A stretch of 57,387 nucleotides of DNA from JAHIVB01 sp964574705 (GTDB lineage Bacteria > Bacillota_I > Bacilli_A > Izemoplasmatales > Hujiaoplasmataceae): contig CAZNOO010000011.1 of NCBI GenBank assembly GCA_964574705.1, positions 1 to 57,387 of the forward strand, in the 5' to 3' direction. This document shows, piece by piece, positions 34,323 to 43,104 of the stretch. The number at the start of each line of letters is the position of its first letter. Position 1 is the first letter of the stretch. Under the pieces are notes generated by a model. The model was given only the letters and a program-made list of their open reading frames with translations, was not told the origin of the DNA and ran no database searches. The position numbers were made by a program, and so were the translations under genes.

Positions 34323-34333
34323 TATAATTCACC

Positions 34334-35203
34334 TCACAAACTTTTGTTTTTTGAGCTCACTTTGGTTTGCAGATAATCTTGATAAATTTTGTTTTTTGGA
34401 AGCCCGGTCAGCGCAGAGACTCTTTTCATCGCTTCTGTTTTGGTCAGACCGTCTTTGATGAAGAAATCGACTTGATCTACAATCGAAAGCTCGGAATGGA
34501 GAAATTCTTTCTCCTGATTCCCCGAGACCACAATCACCATTTCACCTTTTAAGGGCTCTAGCGTCATGCATTCTGAAATGGGTCCATGGATAATTTCTTC
34601 AAATGTCTTTGTCAATTCTCTGGTAATCGAAATGACGCGATCACCAAAGATAATATACATATCTTCTAACAATTCCTTCAACCGATGAGGCGCTTCGTAG
34701 AAGACAAGTGTTTCTTTTCTGTATTTCAACTCTTCGAGTTCTTTTTGTCTTTTTGTTTTTTTATTGTCAAGAAACCCTAAAAAAGTAAAAGGTAGAACTT
34801 GAATTCCAGATGTGACCAACCCAGTCAATACGGCATTCGCTCCAGGAAGAGCAACAACATTATATCCTTGCTCTCTGGCTTTTTGAACGATTTCAAATCC
34901 AGGATCGCTCAGCAATGGCATTCCAGCGTCGCTGATGAGAGCGACGTTCTTACCTTCTTTCAACAAATTTAAAATTTCTTCGGTTGCGACATGTTTGTTA
35001 TGTTCGTGATAACTTCTTAATTGTCCTTTGATTTCAAAGTGAGACATAAGTTTTTGACTGACTCTGGTGTCTTCAGCAAAAATGACTTCCACTTCTTTTA
35101 GAATTCTAACACTTCGAAATGTCATGTCTTCCAAATTTCCAATCGGAGTCGGGACAAGATAGATTGTCGGCAATTCCTGTGCGAAACTTTTTTGTCTTAA
35201 CAT
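34334..35203 (-). CDS. rsmI: 16S rRNA (cytidine1402-2'-O)-methyltransferase
   Basis: A 289-residue tetrapyrrole-methylase-fold enzyme: YLVPTPIGNLEDMTFRSVRIL, AEDTRVSQKLM, LISDAGMPLLSDPGFEIV and LPGANAVLTGLVTSGI are the family blocks. It 2'-O-methylates C1402 in the ribosomal P site together with RsmH. The ATG at 35203 is 9 bases from the AAAGGAG site; an ATG at 35212 lies too close to it. Confidence 0.95.
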   Translation of the reverse strand: MLRQKSFAQELPTIYLVPTPIGNLEDMTFRSVRILKEVEVIFAEDTRVSQKLMSHFEIKGQLRSYHEHNKHVATEEILNLLKEGKNVALISDAGMPLLSDPGFEIVQKAREQGYNVVALPGANAVLTGLVTSGIQVLPFTFLGFLDNKKTKRQKELEELKYRKETLVFYEAPHRLKELLEDMYIIFGDRVISITRELTKTFEEIIHGPISECMTLEPLKGEMVIVVSGNQEKEFLHSELSIVDQVDFFIKDGLTKTEAMKRVSALTGLPKNKIYQDYLQTKVSSKNKSL

Positions 35204-35208
35204 AGGAA

Positions 35209-35946
35209 TCATCTCCTTTTGTAATTAAAAATCTCCAAAACTTCTAATGTATAGGTTCCATCTTCATTGTAGATACACAGTGGTTCCAGTAATTCCATGC
35301 TTCCGGTTTTTGAATTGGATTTTGCATCGATTAATACCATCAATGCCTTTTTTCCCTTTTTCGGATAGACGTACTGCATCCGTTTTATATGAAATCGATG
35401 CTTGTTCAGAAGCAAGATAATTTCTTCAAGCCGATCCACGCGATGGATGAAAACTAAGGATCCTCCAGTCGAGAGCAATCGTTTTGCCTGGGTAATCATA
35501 TCTTCCAATTTTAGATGGGTCTCATGTCTAGCAGTTGTTCTTTCTTCAATTTGGTTGAGAACTTTTTCGTCTCCCGCTTTGAAGAACGGTGGGTTGCAGG
35601 TAATAATGTCGAATGAACTATCTTTGTAGATTTCGTGGGCTTTTCGGATATCAAGATTTCGAACTTCAATCTGATTATTGAGATGATTGATTGAAACAGA
35701 ATCTTTTGAATATTCACAAGCTTCTTCCAAAATGTCAATTGCAGTGATTTTCGCTATTGTTTTTAAAGAAAGAAATAATGGAATGGGTGCAAATCCGGTG
35801 CCAAAATCCATAATGTTTTTAATTCTTGGCGTAATTTTCACAAAATTTGCAAGAAGGATAGAGTCAATCGAAAACGACAGTAACTTCTTGTTTTGATAGA
35901 TTTTCAAACCATCATAGGCCATTAAATCATGCAGTTCTTTTTCCAT
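35209..35946 (-). CDS. tRNA1(Val) adenine-N6 methyltransferase (YabB/TrmN6 type)
   Basis: A 245-residue Rossmann-fold methyltransferase with the adenine-N6 motif NPPF (IITCNPPFFKAGD) and SAM-binding motif MDFGTGFAPIPLFLS. The N-terminal DGLKIYQNKKLLSFSIDSILLANF matches YabB/YfiC enzymes that modify A37 of tRNA-Val. It lies between ricT and rsmI as in Bacillus (yabB), though yabA and yazA are missing. Confidence 0.9.
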   Translation of the reverse strand: MEKELHDLMAYDGLKIYQNKKLLSFSIDSILLANFVKITPRIKNIMDFGTGFAPIPLFLSLKTIAKITAIDILEEACEYSKDSVSINHLNNQIEVRNLDIRKAHEIYKDSSFDIITCNPPFFKAGDEKVLNQIEERTTARHETHLKLEDMITQAKRLLSTGGSLVFIHRVDRLEEIILLLNKHRFHIKRMQYVYPKKGKKALMVLIDAKSNSKTGSMELLEPLCIYNEDGTYTLEVLEIFNYKRR

Positions 35947-35952
35947 AAGACT

Positions 35953-36813
35953 TTATTCTTCCAAATCTTTGAGATCGTGCCCGTTCGTATCAAGTTCTTC
36001 TTCTGTAGCTTTTTGTTTGAACTTCAAATCCGATACGTGATAAAAAGCGGAACCGCCGTTCTCATAGTCTACTTTGACGATTTGTGTCAAGAAATTGACT
36101 TGAGATACTTTAGCTCTTCCTTCTTTTGTCGTAACGAATGAATCCTTTTTCGGAAGTTCTTTTCTGTACTGTTTATAAGCTTCATCTTCATAGTTGATGC
36201 AGCAAAGAAGTTTGCCGCAAAGACCTGAAATATTCGACGGGTTCAAAGAAAGATTCTGATTCTTCGCCATTTTGATAGAAACAGGCTGAAACTCTCCAAG
36301 AAAAGTAGTGCAGCATGTCAAGTAACCACAAGGTCCAATTCCACCAAGAACTCTCGCTCCATCTCTTGCGCCAACTTGTCTTAATTCGATTCTCAGATGA
36401 AATTCAGTCGCCAAATCTTTGACGAGTTCGCGAAAATCAACACGTCCTTCAGCATTGAAGTAGATAATCAATTTTGAACGGTCGAGTGTAAATTCACAGT
36501 TTAAGAGTTTCATCTCCAACTTGTTAAGCTTTACGAGTTCTGACGTTTTCTCCATAACTCGAATTTCACTAAATTTGTTCTCTTCATACATTCGAAGATC
36601 TTCTTCAGTTGCAATCCGCAATATTGGCTTGAGCGGAGAAACCAAATCTGTTTCTTCAATTTCCAAAAGATCCGAGACAACAAATCCCATCTCGACTCCT
36701 CTAATGGTTTCAACAACAACGCTATCTCCTTTTTTAACAGGAAGATGGTTGAAATCAAAATGATATTTTTTACCCAATTTGTCAAATTGGATTAGTGCGA
36801 CTTGATAAGCCAT
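35953..36813 (-). CDS. ricT: PSP1-domain protein RicT (YaaT)
   Basis: A 286-residue PSP1 protein. It has the Cys-rich segments GGIGPCGYLTCCTTFLG and GLCGKLLCCINYE. In Bacillus subtilis RicT/YmcA/YlbF form an Fe-S complex that helps RNase Y mature mRNAs. RicA and RicF are not seen in this window. Overlaps the 3' end of holB by 32 bp, so translation is tightly coupled. Confidence 0.92.
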   Translation of the reverse strand: MAYQVALIQFDKLGKKYHFDFNHLPVKKGDSVVVETIRGVEMGFVVSDLLEIEETDLVSPLKPILRIATEEDLRMYEENKFSEIRVMEKTSELVKLNKLEMKLLNCEFTLDRSKLIIYFNAEGRVDFRELVKDLATEFHLRIELRQVGARDGARVLGGIGPCGYLTCCTTFLGEFQPVSIKMAKNQNLSLNPSNISGLCGKLLCCINYEDEAYKQYRKELPKKDSFVTTKEGRAKVSQVNFLTQIVKVDYENGGSAFYHVSDLKFKQKATEEELDTNGHDLKDLEE

Positions 36814-37816
36814 AGTAAAAACCTCTTTCCAGTGTCAGTAACAATTTGTCGAATGCAAATTGAACATTGATATTATACTTTAATCTAAGCTTTAATCCAA
36901 GCATCATGTCCAAAACGTCTTCAATCCATTGTTGGGACATTCTTGTGGATAATTTTTTGAAAATATCCTCTTGGTCTTTGAAAATGATTTGATCCAAATG
37001 TCTTAACTTATAGGTCATGACATCTTTTTGAAATAAAATCATCATGGATAAAACAAAATCGACTCTTGTGGAGTCTTTGATAAATGCATCTTTTTTCTCT
37101 TTAAAGCTGAGAATCGCAGAACCTTCTTTCGTTGCAAAAGATTCATAGATACTTTTAACAAATGTAACGAGGTCAAGCAACTCTTGATCTTTTGAAATGA
37201 GTGTCGCCTCATCATAATTGTTGGTATATTCAGGAATCGCTTCCGCAAATAATGTTGGAACATTGTTCTTGAGAAGATCCGCTTTAATCAAATCGTTGTC
37301 GATGGGTATAAAGTGGATTACTTGGGCTCTCGAAACAATCGTTTTTAACAGAGAGTTGATTTGATCAGTAACCAAAATTTGATAGATATCCGTGCCTGGT
37401 TCTTCCATCGTTTTTAAAAGTGTATTCGAACTCTCTTGATTCAAACGTTCTGCTTCATCAATGATATATATTCTAGGCCCATCTTCAACCGAAGCTTTAG
37501 AAAATTCATTGATTAAGTCCTTCATTTGTTTCTTTTTGATTTGTTCTCCGTCACGTCTGACAATAAAGACATTTGGATGCGTATCATGATCGATTCTTAC
37601 ACATTGATGGCAGACTCCGCATGGGTTATGAAGTTCATCGGGAGCGGTACATAGTAACGCTTTTGCAAAAAAGAGTGCTGTATCGAACCTTTTGGTCCCT
37701 TTTGGCCCTTCAAAGATGTATGAATGAGCTAATTTGTTGTACTTGAAGCTATTTTGCAAGATTCTTGCAACATGACTTTGATATGTCGATAAAGACTGAA
37801 AGGAAGTATCGTTCAT
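36782..37816 (-). CDS. holB: DNA polymerase III subunit delta'
   Basis: A 344-residue clamp-loader subunit. AAA+ fold with a degenerate Walker A (EGPKGTKRFDTALFFAKALLC), the zinc module CGVCHQC with an upstream Cys, YIIDEAERLNQESSNTLLKTMEEP and the SRAQ sensor (VSRAQVIHFIP). It lies between tmk and ricT as in Bacillus; darA and yaaR are absent. Confidence 0.94.
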   Translation of the reverse strand: MNDTSFQSLSTYQSHVARILQNSFKYNKLAHSYIFEGPKGTKRFDTALFFAKALLCTAPDELHNPCGVCHQCVRIDHDTHPNVFIVRRDGEQIKKKQMKDLINEFSKASVEDGPRIYIIDEAERLNQESSNTLLKTMEEPGTDIYQILVTDQINSLLKTIVSRAQVIHFIPIDNDLIKADLLKNNVPTLFAEAIPEYTNNYDEATLISKDQELLDLVTFVKSIYESFATKEGSAILSFKEKKDAFIKDSTRVDFVLSMMILFQKDVMTYKLRHLDQIIFKDQEDIFKKLSTRMSQQWIEDVLDMMLGLKLRLKYNINVQFAFDKLLLTLERGFYYGLSSRTNPI

Positions 37817-37827
37817 ATGAACACCCC

Positions 37828-38451
37828 CTAAATCAAGGATTCAATCAAAGCGATTGCTTCCTTGCTGACTTCTTTAATCGGCTTCTGACCGTCAATACGT
37901 TTAATTCTGTCTGGATATTTTTGAATCAAATCCATGTACCCTTGATAAATCACTTGATGAAATTGAAGTTTTTCAAGATCTAGCCTGTTGACTTCTCTAT
38001 TGGCTGTACTGAATACTCTTTGAAGTCCAACCTCAGGAAGTACATCTACGAAGATTGTCATGTCCGGAAATGTATTCTCTATTGCAAATTGGTTAATCTG
38101 CATGACTTCGTCTATGCCGAGATTTCGAGCAATTCCCTGATAGACTAACGAACTGTCTACAAAACGGTCGCAGAGAATCAATTTGCCCTCTTTTAGAGCA
38201 GGTCTGATCTTTTCAACCAAGTGTTGTCTCCTTGATGCCGCAAACAATAACGCTTCTGTTCTAGCGTCCATTTCAGTGTGATTCTTATCGAGCAAAATAT
38301 CTCTGATTTTCTCAGAGATTCGAATTCCGCCGGGCTCTCTTGTTGTTAAAACTTGACGCCCTTTATCTAAAAAGTATTTTTCAACTTCTTTGATGATTGA
38401 TGTTTTTCCAGAACCTTCCGTTCCTTCAAATGAAATAAAAAGACCCTTCAC
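37828..38451 (-). CDS. tmk: thymidylate kinase
   Basis: A 207-residue dTMP kinase: P-loop FEGTEGSGKTS, DRFVDSSLVYQG, and the LID region RTEALLFAASRRQHLVEKI. Converts dTMP to dTDP. It begins with GTG (38451), with AGGTGA ahead; the nearby ATG is in another frame and stops at once. First gene of an operon reaching yitT. Confidence 0.95.
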   Translation of the reverse strand: MKGLFISFEGTEGSGKTSIIKEVEKYFLDKGRQVLTTREPGGIRISEKIRDILLDKNHTEMDARTEALLFAASRRQHLVEKIRPALKEGKLILCDRFVDSSLVYQGIARNLGIDEVMQINQFAIENTFPDMTIFVDVLPEVGLQRVFSTANREVNRLDLEKLQFHQVIYQGYMDLIQKYPDRIKRIDGQKPIKEVSKEAIALIESLI

Positions 38452-38530
38452 ATTTTCACCTGCTTTACATTCTATTATCTCATAAAACGGCCGATTTTTA
38501 AATATATTATTTTATCTACTACTTCGAATA

Positions 38531-38539
38531 TGATACAAT
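38531..38539 (+). promoter_or_regulatory. extended -10 promoter of the metal ABC genes
   Basis: TGATACAAT (TGnTACAAT) about 25 bases before the ATG at 38563; a weak -35 (TTTATC, 38511-38516) is at 17 bp. No Zur, MntR or AdcR box was recognised nearby. Confidence 0.5.
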
Positions 38540-38562
38540 AAATAAGAAGGCATGGTGATGGT

Positions 38563-39234
38563 ATGCAAATTGATGTGCACAATCTATCGTTTTCTTACGG
38601 ACATCGAACGGTAATCGACAGTTTATCGCTTAGTTTGTCAAGCGGAGATTATATAGTCATTCGCGGTAAGAACGGTACTGGAAAATCCACATTCATTAAA
38701 TGTTTGCTAGGAATGAATCCCGTTAAAAATGGGATGATTTTTTACGATCACCAAGACATAAATTACTTCAAGGAATGGACAAGTTTTGGATACGTAAGCC
38801 AGAAATTTGAAGATTTCAACTATGAATTTCCTATTACAGTCAATGAATTTCTATCGGTCTCAAGCTTAAAAAAGACAAGCCAATCAGACAGATTGAAAGC
38901 GCTCGATCAAATGGGGATTTTAGAATTACTCAATCAAAACATTAATAACCTCTCAGGAGGAGAATTACAAAGAACTTTTATCGCCAGAAGCATGCTCAAT
39001 AACCCAAAATTGCTTATTCTTGACGAACCAACAGCTTCGATTGATAAACTTTCCACCGAATATTTCTATAAAGCAGTAAACCAGTTGAATCTGCAGGGTG
39101 TCACGATTATTCTAGTTACACATAACGAGTCGCTAGGACACTTAAACTATTCACATGTATTAACAATGTTTTCAGATGGAACTTATACTTTCCAAACCCG
39201 AGATCGCTGCGATCTAACGGAGGTGGATTTATAA
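38563..39234 (+). CDS. metal ABC transporter ATPase (ZnuC/MntB/AdcC type)
   Basis: A 223-residue ATPase: Walker A GKNGTGKST, signature LSGGELQRT, Walker B LLILDEPTASID, switch His in VTHNE. Similar to ATPases of zinc/manganese uptake systems. Its stop codon overlaps the permease start. The solute-binding lipoprotein is not in the operon. The metal is not determinable from sequence. Confidence 0.9.
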   Translation: MQIDVHNLSFSYGHRTVIDSLSLSLSSGDYIVIRGKNGTGKSTFIKCLLGMNPVKNGMIFYDHQDINYFKEWTSFGYVSQKFEDFNYEFPITVNEFLSVSSLKKTSQSDRLKALDQMGILELLNQNINNLSGGELQRTFIARSMLNNPKLLILDEPTASIDKLSTEYFYKAVNQLNLQGVTIILVTHNESLGHLNYSHVLTMFSDGTYTFQTRDRCDLTEVDL

Positions 39235-40118
39235 TGGTATTGTCTTTCTTTACAGACCTGTTTCAACAAGATTTTATGATGAGAGCACTTCTTGCAGGTC
39301 TCATCCTTGGAATGCTCGCTCCAGTCATTGGATCGATTGTCGTTATAAGGCGTTTGTCCTTCATTGCCGATACGTTAGGTCACTTCTCCCTGGTCGGTAT
39401 CAGCGTCAGTTTGTTTTTATCCACTTTGGGAATTTCAATCTTTTTTGAAAGACCACTATACCTCGGAATCTTGTTTTCCGTCGTAGGAGGACTGTTGGTT
39501 GAACTCTTCCGAAGGTCCTACAAAAACTATAAGGAAATATCAATGGTCATTGTTATTTCACTGGGTGCTGCTTTGAGTGCGATGTTCTTCTCGCTCTCAA
39601 AAAAGACAGGTTCTTTATATAATTACTTGTTTGGTTCCATTTTGACGATTACCAACTATTATGTTGTTTTGATTTTAATCACAGCAGTGATTGTATTTAC
39701 GCTCTTTTTGATATTTGGTAAGCAAATCGTTGCGGTTAGTTTTGAAGAGTCCAATGCAAAAATGCTTGGCGTCAACGTAGGCGTGTTCCAGTTCTTGTTT
39801 ATGATTATGCTGAGTATTGTTGTGAGTGTTTTGCTGGAATCCGTGGGTGTCCTACTGATTTCATCGATGATGATTATCCCGGTCGCTACTGCGATGAAGG
39901 TGGGATGGTCTTATCGTTCTACAACCATCATAGGCATTGTCTTTTCGGAACTAAGCGTCTTTTTCGGACTTTGGATGGCCTATTCATTTACCATTCCAAG
40001 TGGCGCTGCCATTGTCAGCATTAATGTCATCTTGTTGTTGATAGTATCTTTCATTAAGAGAATCCGTACAGGAAAACGATTAAAAAAAGAACCACTGACT
40101 AACGAAGCCATTGAATAA
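39234..40118 (+). CDS. metal ABC transporter permease (ZnuB/MntC type)
   Basis: A 294-residue, eight- to nine-helix ABC-3 family permease. FMMRALLAGLILGMLAPVIGSIVVIRRLSFIADTLGHFSLVGIS is split across the family signature region; ESVGVLLISSMMIIPVATAM is the second. It lies one base into the ATPase gene end. The tail is basic and cytosolic. Confidence 0.92.
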   Translation: MVLSFFTDLFQQDFMMRALLAGLILGMLAPVIGSIVVIRRLSFIADTLGHFSLVGISVSLFLSTLGISIFFERPLYLGILFSVVGGLLVELFRRSYKNYKEISMVIVISLGAALSAMFFSLSKKTGSLYNYLFGSILTITNYYVVLILITAVIVFTLFLIFGKQIVAVSFEESNAKMLGVNVGVFQFLFMIMLSIVVSVLLESVGVLLISSMMIIPVATAMKVGWSYRSTTIIGIVFSELSVFFGLWMAYSFTIPSGAAIVSINVILLLIVSFIKRIRTGKRLKKEPLTNEAIE

Positions 40119-40121
40119 AAT

Positions 40122-40157
40122 AAAAGGCAGCTCCGAATCACGGAACTGCCTTTTTTA
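40122..40157. terminator. bidirectional terminator between the metal ABC genes and the repeat protein
   Basis: AAAGGCAG pairs with CTGCCTTT, with inner TCCG/CGGA pairing. T6 on the plus strand, A-rich on the other side. Confidence 0.8.
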
Positions 40158-40159
40158 AA

Positions 40160-40519
40160 TTATTCTGGTTTCTTCTTGGCGTCTTCAAGAACGCTTTTGA
40201 AAATTTCTTTGATTTGATCAGCTTCAAGGAAAGGCATGAGGGTTTCAATCGAAATTCCTACATCTTCACCTGCATTGATTCTCTCAATCAAAGCTTTGAG
40301 ACTAGATTCTTCAATGAATGGAAGGAATCCTGCTGGGTTGGCATCGATTTTTTTCTCCAAGGCTGCTTTGAATAATCGATCAATGTCCTCTGCTTCGATA
40401 AAAGGAAGTAATGCAAAGGTGCATAATTTGGTTTTATCGATTTCGTTATTCAAAATAGAATCAACTAGTTCTTTGATCTCGGCATCTTCTAAAAATGGTA
40501 ACATTCCAACTATTTTCAT
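40160..40519 (-). CDS. small four-repeat protein (LPF[LI]E repeats)
   Basis: A 119-residue soluble protein built from four copies of a unit of about 29-31 residues. Each begins [LM]PF[LI]E followed by an amphipathic helix: MLPFLEDAEIKELV, LPFIEAEDIDRLF, LPFIEESSLKALI, MPFLEADQIKEIF. No Cys, one to two per copy conserved acidic positions, Lys-rich end. I do not recognise the family; an alpha-helical repeat scaffold is likely. Its ATG is directly next to the stop of the upstream XRE gene, whose 3' end carries AAAGGAG, so the two form a unit. Confidence 0.8.
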   Translation of the reverse strand: MKIVGMLPFLEDAEIKELVDSILNNEIDKTKLCTFALLPFIEAEDIDRLFKAALEKKIDANPAGFLPFIEESSLKALIERINAGEDVGISIETLMPFLEADQIKEIFKSVLEDAKKKPE

Positions 40520-41053
40520 TTATTTTTTCTCCTTTACTTTTTTGATTTCACTATAAGTCATCAAATGACGTAGTGATGTGAGGCTTTTTTTGTATTTTCC
40601 GTCTAGATATTTGTGGATAATCAACTGTCTTTCATTGAGTGATAATCTTGGCCAGAGTATCTCACCTATTTCAAGATTTTGATCCATCAGCAAGTACAAG
40701 GCGTACTTTCTTTCATCATCCGATAATTTGTGGATGATATCATTCAGCGTCACATCTTTCACTCGGTTCATAATAACCTCGTGGATGATAAATTCACGGT
40801 TATGATTCTGAAACAATTCATCAAGATTGTCTGCCTCGATTTTTTGTTCGAGACAAAGTAATTCTTCCAAACTGACAGTGTATAAATCCATCAAGTAGCA
40901 AAGATTGTCGATTGAGGGCAGCGCTATGCCTCTTTCCCACTTTGAAACTGCCTGATGAGAAACATACATCGTTTCAGCTAAATCATCTTGTGTGAATTCT
41001 TTTGCTTGTCTTAACTGGGTTAGTTTTTTGCCTATTTGAATTAAATCGAGCAA
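40520..41053 (-). CDS. XRE family transcriptional regulator
   Basis: A 177-residue protein with a Cro/CI-type helix-turn-helix at about 6-62 (LRQAKEFTQDDLAETMYVSHQAVSKWERG). A C-terminal helical part contains LSDDERKYALYLLMDQ and LSLNERQLIIHKYL, loosely repeated. No membrane helix. It is followed immediately by the repeat protein, which could be its effector or partner. A perfect palindrome upstream is the likely operator. Confidence 0.85.
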   Translation of the reverse strand: MLDLIQIGKKLTQLRQAKEFTQDDLAETMYVSHQAVSKWERGIALPSIDNLCYLMDLYTVSLEELLCLEQKIEADNLDELFQNHNREFIIHEVIMNRVKDVTLNDIIHKLSDDERKYALYLLMDQNLEIGEILWPRLSLNERQLIIHKYLDGKYKKSLTSLRHLMTYSEIKKVKEKK

Positions 41054-41116
41054 ACTATCACCTGCTTTCGTAACTTTAAGACAACTTCATTATAACACCT
41101 TTAAAAATAATTAGAA

Positions 41117-41131
41117 GCAACCGGTGGTTGC
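41117..41131. promoter_or_regulatory. candidate operator of the XRE/repeat-protein pair
   Basis: GCAACC (41117-41122), GGT, GGTTGC (41126-41131) form a perfect palindrome 64 bp upstream of the XRE start. On the minus strand an extended -10 (TGTTATAAT) lies downstream of it, so the palindrome overlaps or adjoins the -35 region. Confidence 0.5.
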
Positions 41132-41135
41132 CAAA

Positions 41136-41168
41136 TAAAAAAAACATGCCGAAAAAAATCGGCTTGTT
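41136..41168 (-). terminator. terminator of the ecf-truA operon
   Basis: AACATGCCGA (41143-41152) pairs with TCGGCTTGTT (41159-41168) with one G-T pair; minus-strand T8 tail. Confidence 0.75.
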
Positions 41169-41175
41169 CTGTAAT

Positions 41176-42141
41176 CTATTCGTAATCCACTCTGGACAAA
41201 TAAAGTCCGCCTGCAGGGGCAAGATGAGTGGTTCTTTTTCTGTTTAAATCGTTTAGAAGATCTTTCATGGTAACTTTTTGTTCGCCTTGAGAAATTTTAA
41301 CAAGTGAAAAAACAATGAGACGAATCATATACCTTAAGAATCCATCTCCCTCGAATACGATTTCAACAAACTCTTGATGTTTGACAACATCCGCTTTGAA
41401 AATCGTTCTGATTTTGGAATCCTTTTCTCCTTTTGAAAAACTCGTGAAGTCATGAGTTCCAATTAAATGCTCGCATTCTTCTTCCAAGCGGTTCAGGTCT
41501 AAGTCTCCAACATACCATTCAAAATGTCGCATTAAGGGATTGTACTCTTTCAAGTTCAATCGATATCTATATTCCTTCTTCAAGACATCATATCTTGCAT
41601 GAAAAAGCGGATGCGTGAATTTGGCTTCAAACGCATGAACGTCATTTGGGAGTCGCTTGTTGAAATAATGAAGCCATTTCTCAATAGAATCATTCCTTAA
41701 CGTATCAAAGTGAATGACTTGTCCCAACGCATGAACGCCGGCATCGGTTCTCGATGCACCTACGATTCTGGTTGACTCTTGATGAATATCAGATAGGATG
41801 CTTTCAATTTCTCCTTGAACGCTCCGATCTTTAGATTGAACTTGAAATCCGGAAAAATCGGTTCCGTCATATGAAATCTTCATCATCACTCTTTTTGATT
41901 CAGGCACTTTTGTCATGATGATGATTCTATTTATCAAACGATCACGAATGCCTATTTTATATAGGTACCCATTTGATAAAGATCCGTAGGATAATCCGTC
42001 CTTGTCGAAACATATTGAAATTCCGTCGAACCACTCTTGATGTTCTTCACAAAAAGAAAAAACGACATCTTGGTTTAAAAATACTAATTTGTTGAATTTC
42101 AATCCACAGTTTTCTGTCAAATCTGTCATCTTGAACATCAT
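41176..42141 (-). CDS. truA: tRNA pseudouridine(38-40) synthase TruA with extra N-terminal domain
   Basis: A 321-residue protein. From about residue 86 it is an ordinary TruA: MMKISYDGTDFSGFQ, catalytic Asp133 in GASRTDAGVHALGQ, and HDFTSFSKG. It makes pseudouridine at positions 38-40 of tRNAs. Residues 1-85 are an added part of unknown origin (two Cys, several aromatic residues, DGISICFDKDGLSYGSLSNGYLY). The long start is supported: AAGGGTGAT precedes the 42141 ATG, which abuts the ecfT stop, while no ribosome site precedes the inner Met codons. Confidence 0.9.
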   Translation of the reverse strand: MMFKMTDLTENCGLKFNKLVFLNQDVVFSFCEEHQEWFDGISICFDKDGLSYGSLSNGYLYKIGIRDRLINRIIIMTKVPESKRVMMKISYDGTDFSGFQVQSKDRSVQGEIESILSDIHQESTRIVGASRTDAGVHALGQVIHFDTLRNDSIEKWLHYFNKRLPNDVHAFEAKFTHPLFHARYDVLKKEYRYRLNLKEYNPLMRHFEWYVGDLDLNRLEEECEHLIGTHDFTSFSKGEKDSKIRTIFKADVVKHQEFVEIVFEGDGFLRYMIRLIVFSLVKISQGEQKVTMKDLLNDLNRKRTTHLAPAGGLYLSRVDYE

Positions 42142-43104
42142 TTATATCACCCTTAATACAATCGCAAGTGCAAAACAAGCCGCAGTGAAGATGCTTGTCA
42201 TTAAATCGTTCCAATTGAATTTCAGTTCATAAATTCTCGTCCTTGGTTTCCCTGGAATAAAGTTTCTCGACTCCATTGCATCTGCCAAATCTTCACTTCG
42301 CTTGAAAGCGATAATGAACATTGGCACGAGAAGACTTATGACCTGTTTTACTTTGTCTTTCAGTTTGCCTTCTGAAAAGTCTGCGCCTCTCGAGGCTTGA
42401 GCAAGCATGATTTTGTTTGCTTCGTCTAGAATCGTTGGAATATATCTAAGACTGATGGATATAATCAAAGCGAAGTCTTCTGAATTCATTCCGATGACTT
42501 TCATCGGGCGAAGAAGTTTCTCTAGGCCTTGAGTTAAATCCGTCGGTTTTGTCGTAATCGTCAATACAGTAGAAAGTGTAATGATGATTAAAAGTCTGAT
42601 GACGACAAATATGCTCATTTCAACACCTTTTTGATACACTTTAAGTGAAAAAGGTGCAAAGGTAGGACCAAAATGAAAATAGATTAAGAGAAAATAGACT
42701 CCAGCTACCCAAACTAAAAATAAGAAGAAATTGAATCGCTTGAAGTGTGCAAGGTATCTCCACAATACTGTGATAACCAAGATACCTGCGATGCTTGTAT
42801 ACGATAAAGACATCTGTTGATTGACTAGCAAGGTTCCTTCCTGATTAAACATGATTTGGAACAAGAAGGTAAAGATGAGCAGGACAAATATCGGCTTTAG
42901 TCCTCTGACAATCCGCTTGATTGATAACCTTCCGATAATTAGCATGACGACAGCTAGCCCGAATGCAATTAGAAGTTGTGTAATGTTTTCAAGAAGGAAC
43001 AACGCAATCATCAAGAAAACGATTGAAACGATTTTCGTACGTGGATCTAGTTTATAAAAGAACCCTGTTCCTGGAACAAATTGTCCAATGACGATATTTT
43101 TCAT
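42142..43104 (-). CDS. ecfT: ECF transporter transmembrane subunit EcfT
   Basis: A 320-residue membrane protein: QFVPGTGFFYKLDPRTKI at the N-terminus, five or more helices, and coupling-helix motifs AQASRGADF and MESRNF. It couples the two ATPases to exchangeable vitamin-binding S components. Overlaps ecfA2 by 4 bp. Confidence 0.93.
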   Translation of the reverse strand: MKNIVIGQFVPGTGFFYKLDPRTKIVSIVFLMIALFLLENITQLLIAFGLAVVMLIIGRLSIKRIVRGLKPIFVLLIFTFLFQIMFNQEGTLLVNQQMSLSYTSIAGILVITVLWRYLAHFKRFNFFLFLVWVAGVYFLLIYFHFGPTFAPFSLKVYQKGVEMSIFVVIRLLIIITLSTVLTITTKPTDLTQGLEKLLRPMKVIGMNSEDFALIISISLRYIPTILDEANKIMLAQASRGADFSEGKLKDKVKQVISLLVPMFIIAFKRSEDLADAMESRNFIPGKPRTRIYELKFNWNDLMTSIFTAACFALAIVLRVI

